A DNA stretch of 64,000 nt, from contig NZ_KK211306.1 in the NCBI RefSeq assembly GCF_000621565.1, forward strand, positions 273,886 through 337,885, written 5' to 3'. Source of the DNA: Butyrivibrio sp. LB2008. GTDB lineage: Bacteria; Bacillota; Clostridia; Lachnospirales; Lachnospiraceae. Under the pieces are notes generated by a model. It saw nothing but the letters and a program-made list of their open reading frames with translations, was not told the origin of the DNA and did no database searches. Shown piece by piece: positions 52,773 through 63,696 of the stretch (its first letter is position 1; every line of letters starts with the position of its first letter). The position numbers were made by a program, and so were the translations under genes.

Positions 52773-54158
52773 CTATCTCATATACTTAAACACCTTCATC
52801 GACTCAAGCGGGTGGCCCGTAAAGTCAAAGAATGCCTGGTTGTCCCAGGAGCAGCCGCCGTGATACTTCGCGGCGTCTTTGTCGTAGTCTGAGGCGTAGC
52901 TACTTGCCCAGCCACTTCCGTACTTTTCCCAGACCGGTGAGTTGTCGGCGCTTGCGGGGCCAACAGGGAGCCATGCGCCTTCCCAATAGAACACGCCGAT
53001 TCCGCCGGCACTGTTTACGTTCTGATAAAGGTCATGTATATAAGAGGCCTGTCCTTCGATTGATGCGGGATATCCGTCCACAAGATCAGCCTTGCCTACC
53101 CTGTTTCCAAAGCCATCTCCGTCCTGCAGAGTATAGCAATAGGAAGTCTCCGCAATAAAGGTTTTCTTGCCAAAGTGCTCTTCAATATACCCTATCACAC
53201 TTTTCATATTATCCATATCACCGTGCCAGAACGGATAATAGCTAAGTCCCATCATATCAAAATCAAGTCCGTTATTTACAAGTTTCTCTATAAGAGACAA
53301 GACGCCCTCTTTCGGGGATATATCCGTATAATGAACTACAACCCCTATATCTTTGCCGCTCTCTTTCGATATCTCCCGAACCGCTTTGCTTCCTGACTTT
53401 AACAGCTCAATGACATTCTCTATCTTTGTTTCGCCTGACATACCGTTGTTGATCTCGTTTCCTATCTGAACCATCCCGACATCGACGCCTGCATCCAAGA
53501 GCTGTTTAAGGCTGTCTTTGGTGTAATCATATACAGCCTTTGACTTTTCTTCAGGGCTCATGCCTTTCCATGCCTTTGGAACAAGCTGCTTCTGCGGGTC
53601 TGCCCAGAAGTCGGAATAATGAAAATCGACCAGAACTTTCATTCCGTAGTCCGTAGCTCTTTTGCCCAGTTCTATTGCCGTAGGAAGGTCATTGTTTCCG
53701 CCGCCGTAGCCGTTTCCGTTCTCATCATAAGGATCGTTCCATACGCGAATCCTCATATAATTGATACCCGAATCAGCGAAGGTTTTAAGCGCATCCTGCT
53801 CCTTGCCGTCGAAGTCATAGTATTTCACGCCGCTCTTTTCTTCTACGAGCAGCGACGATGCATCCATTCCAAAGAAAAAGTCCTTAGGAAGTCCGTCAAT
53901 TGCAGTTTTCCATGTCTCCATATCAGCCTCCCCGCCTTCCGGCTCTGTCATAGCATTGATTGCAGTATCACTGTCTACAAATGTCGCACTCGCAGCGCCC
54001 GCATTGCCTACAGAGGAAGTCTCACTCGCCGCATCTGCGTCTTTTGCCGTTTCTGCCTCTGTGCCCATCTTAATATTTCCGGCATCGGAACATCCGGTTA
54101 CCACACCAATTGTAAAAAAAGTAGCTACAAAAAAAGCTTTTATAATCTTCTGTTTCAT
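52773..54158 (-). CDS. GH53 endo-beta-1,4-galactanase lipoprotein
   Basis: A 461-residue arabinogalactan endo-beta-1,4-galactanase of glycoside hydrolase family 53. A lipoprotein signal ends in VVTGC (Cys23), followed by an Ala/Thr/Glu linker (to about 85). The TIM-barrel domain runs to the end, with 'FFFGMDASSLLVEE', the acid/base Glu in 'VQIGNEINNGM' and the nucleophile Glu in 'FIAETSYCYTL'. It would cut pectic galactan at the cell surface. The start at 54158 follows AGAGGTGG. No galactan transporter is adjacent; the nearest sugar importer is 17 kb away. Confidence 0.95.
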   Translation of the reverse strand: MKQKIIKAFFVATFFTIGVVTGCSDAGNIKMGTEAETAKDADAASETSSVGNAGAASATFVDSDTAINAMTEPEGGEADMETWKTAIDGLPKDFFFGMDASSLLVEEKSGVKYYDFDGKEQDALKTFADSGINYMRIRVWNDPYDENGNGYGGGNNDLPTAIELGKRATDYGMKVLVDFHYSDFWADPQKQLVPKAWKGMSPEEKSKAVYDYTKDSLKQLLDAGVDVGMVQIGNEINNGMSGETKIENVIELLKSGSKAVREISKESGKDIGVVVHYTDISPKEGVLSLIEKLVNNGLDFDMMGLSYYPFWHGDMDNMKSVIGYIEEHFGKKTFIAETSYCYTLQDGDGFGNRVGKADLVDGYPASIEGQASYIHDLYQNVNSAGGIGVFYWEGAWLPVGPASADNSPVWEKYGSGWASSYASDYDKDAAKYHGGCSWDNQAFFDFTGHPLESMKVFKYMR

Positions 54159-54202
54159 ATCCACCTCTTTACACTTATATGCATAACTCAGTTTATGGAC
54201 CA

Positions 54203-57200
54203 CTAACCACGCCCCAGGGCTACTTCCTGTCCCAGAGAAAAAGAATAAATATAAATCTCTTTGACCTTCTTGCCGGTTGCGGCTTCCAATGCTCTTTTAT
54301 ACAGATCGAGCTGTATCTTGTAGCGTTTTACCAGTTCGTCTGCGCTTCGGACGTGATCTGTCTTGTAATCAAGAAGGATAATATCATCACCTTCCACGAA
54401 CCACGCATCGATGATTCCCTGAACAAGTACAAGCTCCTCAGAAGGGAACTTACTGTCAAGCTCACTTGCGGGAACGCCCATCATAAAAGGCTTCTCTCGC
54501 ATAAGCTGCCCTTTGCTAAATGCAGTTGCCATTCTCTGCCCAAGATCTGTGCCAAGGAAAGTAGCTATATCCCGAAGTCTTATGCAATCCGCAGACGCAC
54601 GCGCTATCCTGTCCTTTTTAACCAGACCGTCAAGCCACATGCGAAGCTCTTTTTCTCCGCTTCCGACACTGTAATCAAGAAGCTCCATAACTCTGTGGTA
54701 CGCGGTTCCTCGCTCTGAGCCTGTCATTCCGGAGGTTCCTGCCTTCGCAGTTGCAACCGCCGTATCTAAGGCAGCGGCACTTGCTCCTTCCCCCGGTTCA
54801 GCCGAAGGAACCGCACCTTCCTCACCCGTGTCATACTCCGCGCCGTAATCTTCCTCTTTGGTGAAGTGCTCGCCCGCCTCTTCCAGAATATGCTTTTTAA
54901 GCTCAGTAACGGTGGTCTTGGTATACAATCCCTTTAAATATTCATAGCCATATGCCGCATCAAATCTGGCTTCAATTATCTTGGCAAGCTCCTTGTCATA
55001 ATAAGTCTCGATTCCGTCAAGGCGCAAAAGACCTTTCACACCCTCAGTCTCATCATAAGAAGCAATGTCATCGACACTCACTGACTTAATCGCAAATTTA
55101 GGTACGCTGTCTTCACTATCCATATACTTATCAGTGATAAGCTCCGACAATCCATACTTTTCCGCGATATCCCTGATAGCAGGATGTCTTATAAGTGCAG
55201 GCAAAACAAGATCAAGATAGCACGAAGCCGAAAGCCTTACAGAAAAAGGCATAAGTTCTTTTCCCATAGAAGCACCGTGCGCAAGCTCCGGCTGGCGCTT
55301 AAGCTCCTTTGCAAGATCGTCGGCAAGCTTTTTGACCGATGCAGTCATTATAAGTTTCTCTTTTGCCCTTGTAAGTGCAACATAAAGAACCCTCAGCTCT
55401 TCACCGAGATTATCGGTATTCATCTTGTCCGCGATGATCACTCGCTTTAAAGTCTCGGATCTTAATCTTAGCTTAGAATCAATGCACTTTACACCTATGC
55501 CGAGATCCATATCCGCAATCAGATTGCCCTTAGTATCTCCCTTGTTAAACTGCTTGGATAATCCCGCCAGGAAAACAACCGGAAACTCAAGGCCCTTACT
55601 CTTATGTATACTCATAATCCTGACAACATCGGCATTCTCATCAATCATTCCAGCTTCGCCGTAGTCCTGCACAACCTTGATATGCTCAATGTATCTTACA
55701 AAGTGGAACAATCCCTTAAAGCTTGTCTTCTCGAAGCTTTCAGCCTTGGACAAAAGAAGCTCTATATTCGCTCTTCTCTGATTTCCCGCAGGCATGGCAC
55801 TCACGATAAGCTCAAAGCCCGTGACATCAATGATATACTCCAAAAGCTCATGCACAGGTGTATATGCGGATATCTCCCTCAGTTCCTCTATAAGAGAGAC
55901 GAAATCCTTAAGCTTATTAAGTAACGCCTGATTTTCAAAAACATCAGGATTTATGCGCAAAAGTCTCTTTATTCCTTCATAAAAAGACTCGCCCAAAATA
56001 CCGCTTTCATCTTTATTAAGTGTAATTTTAACAATAGCCAGTTCTTCATCCGTAAAGCCGCCGACAGGCGAATGCATAACCGCAACAAGAGGAATATCTA
56101 CCGTAGGATTATCAATAACATTCAGAACATCAAGCATCACAGATACTTCCCACGCGTTGAAATATCCGCTCTTTGACTCTATATAGGACGGAATCCCCTG
56201 TTCCTCAAGCGCCTTCTTAAACACATCATCCCATCCCGAGTTTGTTCTAAGGAGAATTACAATATCCTTGAACTTAAGCTCCGGATCTTCACGCATAAGC
56301 TCGCGAATCCTGTTTCCTATCGCATATGCTTCATTTTCTTTTTTGCCCTCGGGATCGTCTATCAATATAAGTTCCGGTGTCATGTCAAAAGAAGGCTCGG
56401 GATAAGCGGCACCAGTAACAAGCTCCGCATCCTTGTCATACTCGACTTTGCCCAGATCTTCGCCCATTATCTTCCTAAAGATATAATTCGTTCCCTCAAG
56501 AACTTCTTCACGACTTCGGAAATTCTTGTGAAGATCGATTCTCCTGTCGCTTGCGCCGGCATCTTTACTGTAGTTTGCAAGCTTCTTCATAAAGATCTCA
56601 GGCCTTGCAAGCCTGAACTTATAAATACTCTGCTTTACGTCGCCAACCATGAACCTCTCGGAAGATCCCGCCTTTATACCGGAAATTGCCTGAAGTATAA
56701 GTTCCTGCACAGCATTACTGTCCTGATACTCATCAATTAAAACTTCTTTAAAGAATTCCCTGTATTCCATGGCGACACGCGTCGGCGTTCCCGTCTCATA
56801 ATCAATAAGGATATTCAGCGCAAAATGCTCCATATCGGAAAAGTCTATCAGCCGCTCTTCCCTTTTCCTCTCATCAAAAAGCTCCTTATAGCGGATTGCC
56901 AATCTGCAAAGCTCCTTGACCGCCCTGTCGCACAGTTTCATCTGCTCTGCCACCATATCGGAAGTAAGCACCAGATAGCTCTCCGTTATCTTCTTGATGT
57001 CCTTCTTAACTTTGTCCCTTAGCTCCTTCGCGCGCTCCTTTTTATCAGGAGAGACGCTGTCATCCTTCTTCGAAGGGAGTCTGGCAAAAGAAATCCCTCT
57101 CACCGCGTCATACAGTTCATCATACGAATCGTACTTTGCAGCCCGGCCAACCATCTCAGCCTCTGCTTCGAGAAGTTCACCGTACATGTACGGTCCGTCA

Positions 57201-57922
57201 GGCAAAAGAGTAAGCTCATGAGCCGTACTCAGTTTATCCTGCGCTTCTAAGAGGATTCTTTTGACCGATACAACGCACTCTTTTACCCATTCAAGATCGT
57301 CGAAGTTCTTCCCCGAAATATCATAATCAAGGGCTCTTTCGTTGATATAAACTTCGGGCCAGGGCATACTCACAGAAAAACGATAGAGTCTTTCTATGTA
57401 CTCTTCGACCGCCTTATCGTCGCTTCCCGTGCCGAAATATTCCATACAATAAAGAAAATCTTCATTGTCACCTTCTTTGGCCTTGGTATATTCTTCCTCA
57501 AGCATATTCCGCATCACGTCTTCCTGAAGAAGTTTGAGCTCACCCTCGTCTCCCACGCTGAACGAAGGATCGAGCCCTATAAAATTAAAGTTATTTTTAA
57601 TAATGTACTGGCAAAAAGAATCTATAGTAGTTATCTGCGCATTATGTATGAGTGTCTCCTGCCTCTGAAGGTGTCCGTTATCAGGATCGCCCGCAAGTTT
57701 CTCCTGAATCGCAAGAGTGATCTTCTCCTTCATCTGAGACGCTGCCGCCTTGGTAAAAGTAACAACGAGAAGATGATCTATATCAACTCCTTCATATATC
57801 ATCTGTATAATGCGCTCAACAAGAACAGCCGTCTTTCCCGAGCCGGCGGCTGCCGATACCAATACATTACATTTTCTGGCTTCTATTACCGCCTTCTGTT
57901 CATCAGTAAACTCAACTTTCAT
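54203..57922 (-). CDS. addA: ATP-dependent helicase/nuclease subunit A
   Basis: AddA is the UvrD-like helicase and nuclease subunit of AddAB, which processes double-strand breaks for recombination. The 1,239 residues show Walker A 'SAAAGSGKTAVLVERI', 'LLVVTFTKAAASQMKEKI', 'VLIDEYQDSNAVQE' and 'SIHKSKGLEFPVVFL', and the C-terminal nuclease domain with 'GTAYHRVMELLD' and 'IILLDYKTDHV'. It overlaps the end of addB by 11 bp. An Ala/Gly/Glu-rich linker (about 1040-1080) precedes the nuclease domain. Confidence 0.97.
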   Translation of the reverse strand: MKVEFTDEQKAVIEARKCNVLVSAAAGSGKTAVLVERIIQMIYEGVDIDHLLVVTFTKAAASQMKEKITLAIQEKLAGDPDNGHLQRQETLIHNAQITTIDSFCQYIIKNNFNFIGLDPSFSVGDEGELKLLQEDVMRNMLEEEYTKAKEGDNEDFLYCMEYFGTGSDDKAVEEYIERLYRFSVSMPWPEVYINERALDYDISGKNFDDLEWVKECVVSVKRILLEAQDKLSTAHELTLLPDGPYMYGELLEAEAEMVGRAAKYDSYDELYDAVRGISFARLPSKKDDSVSPDKKERAKELRDKVKKDIKKITESYLVLTSDMVAEQMKLCDRAVKELCRLAIRYKELFDERKREERLIDFSDMEHFALNILIDYETGTPTRVAMEYREFFKEVLIDEYQDSNAVQELILQAISGIKAGSSERFMVGDVKQSIYKFRLARPEIFMKKLANYSKDAGASDRRIDLHKNFRSREEVLEGTNYIFRKIMGEDLGKVEYDKDAELVTGAAYPEPSFDMTPELILIDDPEGKKENEAYAIGNRIRELMREDPELKFKDIVILLRTNSGWDDVFKKALEEQGIPSYIESKSGYFNAWEVSVMLDVLNVIDNPTVDIPLVAVMHSPVGGFTDEELAIVKITLNKDESGILGESFYEGIKRLLRINPDVFENQALLNKLKDFVSLIEELREISAYTPVHELLEYIIDVTGFELIVSAMPAGNQRRANIELLLSKAESFEKTSFKGLFHFVRYIEHIKVVQDYGEAGMIDENADVVRIMSIHKSKGLEFPVVFLAGLSKQFNKGDTKGNLIADMDLGIGVKCIDSKLRLRSETLKRVIIADKMNTDNLGEELRVLYVALTRAKEKLIMTASVKKLADDLAKELKRQPELAHGASMGKELMPFSVRLSASCYLDLVLPALIRHPAIRDIAEKYGLSELITDKYMDSEDSVPKFAIKSVSVDDIASYDETEGVKGLLRLDGIETYYDKELAKIIEARFDAAYGYEYLKGLYTKTTVTELKKHILEEAGEHFTKEEDYGAEYDTGEEGAVPSAEPGEGASAAALDTAVATAKAGTSGMTGSERGTAYHRVMELLDYSVGSGEKELRMWLDGLVKKDRIARASADCIRLRDIATFLGTDLGQRMATAFSKGQLMREKPFMMGVPASELDSKFPSEELVLVQGIIDAWFVEGDDIILLDYKTDHVRSADELVKRYKIQLDLYKRALEAATGKKVKEIYIYSFSLGQEVALGRG

Positions 57923-60900
57923 TTCTTATAAACTCCATTGCTTCTTTGTCGTCCAGATCAAGCTTTCTTCTTGAATATCCCGGAATCTTTTCATCAAATC
58001 CGCATATTCCCTTATACTCACAGTACTTGCAAGCTCCCTTTCCATCCATCTCATACGGATTTATCTTTATATCTCCGTTTAGGATATTCCTGCCAAATTC
58101 GCGTATCTTCTTATCGACATATCTTGTAATAGCGGAATAATCCTCATTTGTAACGGTACTCGAAGCCGCCGTTACATCTCCGTTCTTGTTAAACCCGACG
58201 GGAATAACGTCAGACGTACCGTTTATGCTGCTATCAAGCATGTTTATGATATCTCTGTTTTCATTGACCAATCCGGTCGTTCTGAGTGCCTTTATTATCT
58301 CACTATTGATAACATCCGGTTGTAAATCTCCCGAACCGCTTACCATGGGATCATCCACATGATAATAAAGGATTGCTGCAGGAACAGCTTCTTTTCCGCC
58401 AAAAATCTTCTTACTCGCAGCGGTCGCAACATTCATATACATTACAAGCTGAAGCTGAAGGCCGTAATATAACGAGGCGATACTGAGTTTCTTTCCTCCG
58501 GATTTGAAATCGATTACCTTAACGTAAACATGATCCGAGTCTTCGCATAGATCGATTCGGTCAATTCTTCCGTGAAGTTTCATTCGCTCAACTATTTTTT
58601 TCTTCTCATCTTCGGTGAGAGCTATATTGATCGCATCAATATTACCGGCTTCCCTGAAATCCATCTCGACATATGCAGGTTCAAAACTTCCCTTTGAAAT
58701 CTGGTATTTAAGCGTATCGACCGTTCGTATAAGTATCCTTTTTATGCGCTCGACCATAAATTCATTACGCGTGTTACTTAATAATATAGTCTCTCCGTAA
58801 GCATCGACACATTCTGTTAAAGCTCGATTTAATATCTCGTCAGATTCTTCTTTGGGCAAGTCTTTCCAAGAGATCTTCCTGCTTATGATCTCGCTCGTGT
58901 ACTTTTCAAGCACTTCATGAAAGACATTTCCAAGATCAGTCGATGCAAAATCATATTCTTTTCTCTCTGAAAGTCCCATTCCGTAACGCAAAAAGTGCGC
59001 ATAGCAGCATGAGGCGAATTTCTCGAGCCTGCTCACGCTGTTCTCAAGATTTGCCCCGTAAAGAGCAAGCGCAATATTCTTGGCAAGCGGCTTGTCCTCA
59101 TAATGCTTAAATGCTGCATCTGTCAGCTTTTTCAAAAAATCTTTATCTTCATACTTCCTTCCGATAATCTCATAGAGAGTCGAAAGCTCAGTCTTTTTCT
59201 TATCTCCCAGTATTCCGAGTGAGTATTCCCTCATCATCCCCGCAAGGTCATCCAGGCTGTCGTTAACGCATGAAACCTGCTCTTCAAAAGGTGCATCCTC
59301 GGGCCTTTCAACCTCCATGCCCTCATAAAGAGACATTATCTTCGGGATCAGATACGCAGGGCGCACACTCTTTCCGTCATTTCCAAGCTCTGAATAAGAT
59401 AAGACCAGCCTGTCCGTGGGCTTGGTAAGGTTCATATAAAGATACAATCTCTGAATATACATCTGCTGCCTCGGATTAGGCGCAAGTTCAATACCTGTGC
59501 CAAGTTCCGTCAGATATTGTCTGTCCATATCAGAAAGAATTCCTCCGCCACCTGCATTGGAAGGGATGTAGCCATCCACAACTCCCATAAAGAACAGAGC
59601 TTTAATCTCACGAAGCCTTGTCCTCTCGATATCTCCGACTATGATTCTGTCAACATCCTGCGGAATCGTTCCAACCTCGATATCTCCAAATCCGACCTTC
59701 AGGATATCCTTGTATTCCTTTAGATCAAGCTTATCATCTCCTATAAGCGCGGAGATCTGCTTAAGAATATCCATAACCTTTTGATAAACCTGATTGTACT
59801 CTTTTGCCTTCTCCCTGTCTCCGAACTTATCAAACTTATCTTTATAGAGCTCGAGTTTCTTGCTGCACTCATTCTCCTCTATCATTCTGATAAGTGCATC
59901 CGTCATCTCCGCGGCGGTTCTTTCTTTTGCCTCAAACAAAGGTTTTAACTCAGAACTTATGCGCGCTCTCATGCCATCAAGCTTTTCGATAAGTTCAAGC
60001 TCATTGTCGTCGCTCTCACTTTTCTTTCTCTTAAATTTCGTAGGCATTCTGCGCATAAAGCGGTCTTCCCACTGCTTCTGTCCCTTTATTCCGAGCGCCC
60101 TCACGTAATTCTCAAGAATGTCGGTATCTTCCTTGGAAAAACCGGTCATTCCGCTTCGCATGTAATGAAATACATCTTCATATCTATAACCTGAAACAGC
60201 TATGTTTATGGCACTTGTAATATATTCAATAAAAGGGTTCAAAAGAAGTCCCGTATTCTGATCGATATATACGGGAATGTCGAATTTTCTCGCAGCTCTT
60301 TTGACCAGATTTGCATATGCACCGAGATTTCCGCATACTACCGCGATATCTCTGTAGGCATATCCCTCTTCCCTGACAAGTTCGCGGATCTTTATCATTG
60401 TCCTTCGAACTTCCTCTTCTGCTGTCTGGGTTTCAAATATCTGTATCGAAGCTTGTTTCTCACCATATTTGTGCGAACTGTATCTGAATAGATTCTGCTC
60501 CAGAAAAGCAAGCGGCGGATTGTCCTTAAGCCTCATTACCGTCTCATCTTTGATAAAGATGTCCCCACCTTCGGTTTTACCGCTCATTTCTGTATTTCTG
60601 ATATTTCTCCAGGCCTCGAAATCAAGACTTCCGTTCGCAATCGCGCCTGTCTCCTTGCACAGCTCATACTCTATCTTTTCAAGATCACGCACAGTCTTTT
60701 TGGTGAGCATAAACAGTTCCTGCTCTTCAAAAGATCCGGCATATGGATTTTCATTCGGGCTTATTGTAAGAGATACACATACTTCCTGTGAAACTCTTAA
60801 AAGCTCTTTTATAACTCTGTACTGAATAGGTGTGAAGCCGGTAAATCCGTCGAATACGATCACGCAATCTTTTAAAAGCGAAGACTGTGGGATTGCCTTG

Positions 60901-61451
60901 CATAAAATATCAAGTGTTTCTTCTGTAGTTATGAATTTTCCTTGGATATAGCGAAGAAACTCGCTGTAAAGAAGGCGAAGATCTTTTATCTTGGAATTAA
61001 GGGCTGCCTTGGATGAGCTCTTTTCCTCAAGCAGTTTCAGAGAGTCATCCCCTATTCCATACTGCATAAACTCTGATATTATCGACTTAACTTCATCAAT
61101 ATAGCCGAGTTTGTGCATATTTCCGCCTATTATGGGAAGTCTGTCCCCGAGAATATCGGCTACTCGCCTAAGTACAAGACTTTTACCCACATCGTCAAGC
61201 ACAGAAAAAGAGCTTTTAGACGTTTCTTCCAACACTCTGTGTGAAAGTCGCCCAAAGCTCAATACATCTATGTTCATTATGGCATGTGAAGGATGCATCC
61301 TTACCACATCCTTCTGCGTCTGCATCGTAAACTGATCCGGTACTATGATAAGATAATCAGTATCAGTGTTATTAAAACTTCTTTTAATTATTTCTTCTAT
61401 CAATCCTGTGCTCTTCCCCGCACCGGATGCCCCAAAACAAAACCTAAGCAT
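57912..61451 (-). CDS. addB: ATP-dependent helicase/nuclease subunit B
   Basis: AddB is the second subunit of AddAB, with an inactive helicase fold, a nuclease domain and an iron-sulfur cluster. The 1,179 residues begin with a P-loop 'CFGASGAGKSTGLIEE'. The nuclease motif is 'VYVKVIDFKSGGKKLS' near 1000, and the Fe-S cysteines include 'CCYAHFLRYGM' (about 815) and 'CKYCEYKGICGF' near the C-terminus. GAGGTGG precedes the ATG. It follows the GGDEF-EAL gene by 43 bp and may share its transcript. Confidence 0.96.
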   Translation of the reverse strand: MLRFCFGASGAGKSTGLIEEIIKRSFNNTDTDYLIIVPDQFTMQTQKDVVRMHPSHAIMNIDVLSFGRLSHRVLEETSKSSFSVLDDVGKSLVLRRVADILGDRLPIIGGNMHKLGYIDEVKSIISEFMQYGIGDDSLKLLEEKSSSKAALNSKIKDLRLLYSEFLRYIQGKFITTEETLDILCKAIPQSSLLKDCVIVFDGFTGFTPIQYRVIKELLRVSQEVCVSLTISPNENPYAGSFEEQELFMLTKKTVRDLEKIEYELCKETGAIANGSLDFEAWRNIRNTEMSGKTEGGDIFIKDETVMRLKDNPPLAFLEQNLFRYSSHKYGEKQASIQIFETQTAEEEVRRTMIKIRELVREEGYAYRDIAVVCGNLGAYANLVKRAARKFDIPVYIDQNTGLLLNPFIEYITSAINIAVSGYRYEDVFHYMRSGMTGFSKEDTDILENYVRALGIKGQKQWEDRFMRRMPTKFKRKKSESDDNELELIEKLDGMRARISSELKPLFEAKERTAAEMTDALIRMIEENECSKKLELYKDKFDKFGDREKAKEYNQVYQKVMDILKQISALIGDDKLDLKEYKDILKVGFGDIEVGTIPQDVDRIIVGDIERTRLREIKALFFMGVVDGYIPSNAGGGGILSDMDRQYLTELGTGIELAPNPRQQMYIQRLYLYMNLTKPTDRLVLSYSELGNDGKSVRPAYLIPKIMSLYEGMEVERPEDAPFEEQVSCVNDSLDDLAGMMREYSLGILGDKKKTELSTLYEIIGRKYEDKDFLKKLTDAAFKHYEDKPLAKNIALALYGANLENSVSRLEKFASCCYAHFLRYGMGLSERKEYDFASTDLGNVFHEVLEKYTSEIISRKISWKDLPKEESDEILNRALTECVDAYGETILLSNTRNEFMVERIKRILIRTVDTLKYQISKGSFEPAYVEMDFREAGNIDAINIALTEDEKKKIVERMKLHGRIDRIDLCEDSDHVYVKVIDFKSGGKKLSIASLYYGLQLQLVMYMNVATAASKKIFGGKEAVPAAILYYHVDDPMVSGSGDLQPDVINSEIIKALRTTGLVNENRDIINMLDSSINGTSDVIPVGFNKNGDVTAASSTVTNEDYSAITRYVDKKIREFGRNILNGDIKINPYEMDGKGACKYCEYKGICGFDEKIPGYSRRKLDLDDKEAMEFIRNES

Positions 61452-61494
61452 TTATCGCATGCCACCTCTATCTGTCTATTTTCATTACGGCATA

Positions 61495-63642
61495 TCATAA
61501 CTGCGACATCTCTTTTACAAGCTCATTCAGTTCATCAATGTACCTGCAAGCCGCAATGAATCTCCATTTACCATTATAAAAGAAAGGAAGAATGATGTAC
61601 ATCAAGATTCTGCCTTCTTCTCCCGGAATCACAGATTTGTAGTAGTCAATAAGATATTGCTGACCGGACTTACTTATTCTGTCATGAACCGTGTTCATAT
61701 CGAAAAATGCTTTAAACCGTTCTCTTTCAGGCTCAGCAATATGCATATTTGAATACACTTCGATTGCTATTGCCGTCCTGCGCTCAACATCGGTAATAGC
61801 CTTCTGGTTTCCGTTAATAAAGACATTTTCAATATTTCCATCTTCGTCAAATACATCGATACGATTGTAAAGATTCATCAAATGCATGACCAGCGCGCTG
61901 TAATCATCCATGGTATGTGCACTCTTCTCGGCGGTAATATTCCTTGAAACCAGTGCAAATGCGGCCTTATCGCCATGCCTTGAAAGAAATCGCACTTTTG
62001 TATTGACCACGTTTCCATTAAGTACAAGATCCGCCTCGCTTCTCTGGTTATATGATCCCTCAGCCATTTTCAGTATCTTGGAAAGTCCTCTTGTATCCTC
62101 AACTTCAGAAGAATGCACAATCCTGTTTGCTTCCTCAATATCACTTGCGCCCATTTCCCTTATGAACTCCATATATGCCTCATTTGCATAAATGAAACTC
62201 ACCTTATCTTCGCAAAGTTCTGCTATCGCGATGGGAAGCTTTATCATGATTTCCATCGTTTTGGGTCTAAGAGGTGTGTTGTTCAGGAAATTTACAGTTC
62301 CTATATCATCATAATAACTGCTGTACTCAAACTCTTCGCTGATTTCGGAGCTGCAATCGACATTTCTTACAAATTCAGAAACAGGCTTTGGCTTACCGAA
62401 AAGGTATCCCTGCATCTTCTCGCATCCTATTTTCAAAAGAAATTCATACTGCTCTTCCGTCTCAACGCCCTCTGCAAGTGTATGTATTCCGAGTTCTTTT
62501 GCCATATGTACTATCGAAGCCAGAATAATCCTGGATTTCTGGTTTGTCTCAAACTCACGCAAGAATCCCATATCAATCTTGACTACATCAAAATCATAGT
62601 CTTTAAGGTTGTTAAAAGAGCTGTATCCGGCGCCAAAATCATCCATCCACACTTCATATCCGGCATCCCTGAACTTTTTGATATGCTTACCCAAAAAGTC
62701 CGCTCCCGCTGCGATCGCACTCTCCGTAACCTCGATATGAAGGAGTTTCTTGGGAATATCATATCTTTCCCTGCACTTATCGATCTCGCTCATAATATCG
62801 CAAAGTTCAAAATCAAGCCTTGAGAGATTGACAGAGATAGGCTCCACTTCATATCCCGAATTTATATCATCTCTAAGGTCACAACATACCTGGTCTATCA
62901 TGTAGATATCAAGTCTGTGAATAAGATGGACACTCTCAAGAACCTCAATAAAAACCGCAGGTGAGATAATCCCGTATTTAGGATCGAGCCATCTTGCAAG
63001 AGCCTCATATCCGCATACTTTTCTTGTTATGGATCTTACCTCTTTTTGATAATAAACCCGGAAATATCTCTGTTTGAAGGCATTCTCAAAGTTATCTATA
63101 ACATACTGTCTAAGCTCATTTCTTTTGTCCAATTCCTCAGTATAAAAATTGTTATCCCTGTCATATACTCTGATGATGTCATCACATGCCATCTTGGCTC
63201 TGTCAACCATGATAACGGGATCGTCCTCATTTCCCTTGGCACGATAAATACCGGCCTTGATTTTCATCTTAAGGCCTTTTTCATAATTATGTACGGCTTC
63301 TCTGAATTCCTCCATTTTTTCGAGAATTTCCTCTTCAATAATGGAATTTCCAAGAACGATAAACTGGTCTCCGCCTATTCTCGCAATAAGTTCATCAGGG
63401 AATATTTTTTGAAGTTCAGATGCCATGCCTCTCAAGAAGTCGTTACCTCCGGCGAAGCCGTACTTCTGATTGAATACTTTGAAATTCATGACATTGATAA
63501 AGATAATGATCGTGTTTGCAGAAGCAGAGTATTTATCATGCCCCTGCAGATGTTCCAAAATGCCTGTTAGATTGTGCAGGCCGGTAAGCTCATCAATATG
63601 ATTGGCTTCTTCGATAGACATAACATCTTCCATTTGCTTCAT
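61495..63642 (-). CDS. GGDEF-EAL protein, probable c-di-GMP phosphodiesterase
   Basis: A 715-residue protein with an N-terminal GGDEF domain whose active site is degenerate (GGDQF in 'IARIGGDQFIVLGN', near residue 90). An EAL domain follows (about 190-440) with the catalytic motif 'CGYEALARW', 'HIEVTESAIA' and 'MDDFGAGYSSF'. A C-terminal PAS-like part follows (about 480-600, 'VSFIYANEAYMEFI'). It should degrade c-di-GMP, with the GGDEF domain possibly binding GTP as a regulator. I start at MKQMEDVM (63642), after GGAGG; the longer frame begins in the promoter region. Confidence 0.9.
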   Translation of the reverse strand: MKQMEDVMSIEEANHIDELTGLHNLTGILEHLQGHDKYSASANTIIIFINVMNFKVFNQKYGFAGGNDFLRGMASELQKIFPDELIARIGGDQFIVLGNSIIEEEILEKMEEFREAVHNYEKGLKMKIKAGIYRAKGNEDDPVIMVDRAKMACDDIIRVYDRDNNFYTEELDKRNELRQYVIDNFENAFKQRYFRVYYQKEVRSITRKVCGYEALARWLDPKYGIISPAVFIEVLESVHLIHRLDIYMIDQVCCDLRDDINSGYEVEPISVNLSRLDFELCDIMSEIDKCRERYDIPKKLLHIEVTESAIAAGADFLGKHIKKFRDAGYEVWMDDFGAGYSSFNNLKDYDFDVVKIDMGFLREFETNQKSRIILASIVHMAKELGIHTLAEGVETEEQYEFLLKIGCEKMQGYLFGKPKPVSEFVRNVDCSSEISEEFEYSSYYDDIGTVNFLNNTPLRPKTMEIMIKLPIAIAELCEDKVSFIYANEAYMEFIREMGASDIEEANRIVHSSEVEDTRGLSKILKMAEGSYNQRSEADLVLNGNVVNTKVRFLSRHGDKAAFALVSRNITAEKSAHTMDDYSALVMHLMNLYNRIDVFDEDGNIENVFINGNQKAITDVERRTAIAIEVYSNMHIAEPERERFKAFFDMNTVHDRISKSGQQYLIDYYKSVIPGEEGRILMYIILPFFYNGKWRFIAACRYIDELNELVKEMSQL

Positions 63643-63696
63643 AACGTATCTATAGCCTCCAAGTGGTGTAGCCTGACAGTGTATTAACGCAAACAA

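Noticed and set aside
62113-62823. 236-codon plus-strand frame inside the GGDEF-EAL gene
   Set aside because: It is antisense to a well-supported EAL domain, has no ribosome binding site and no recognisable protein features.
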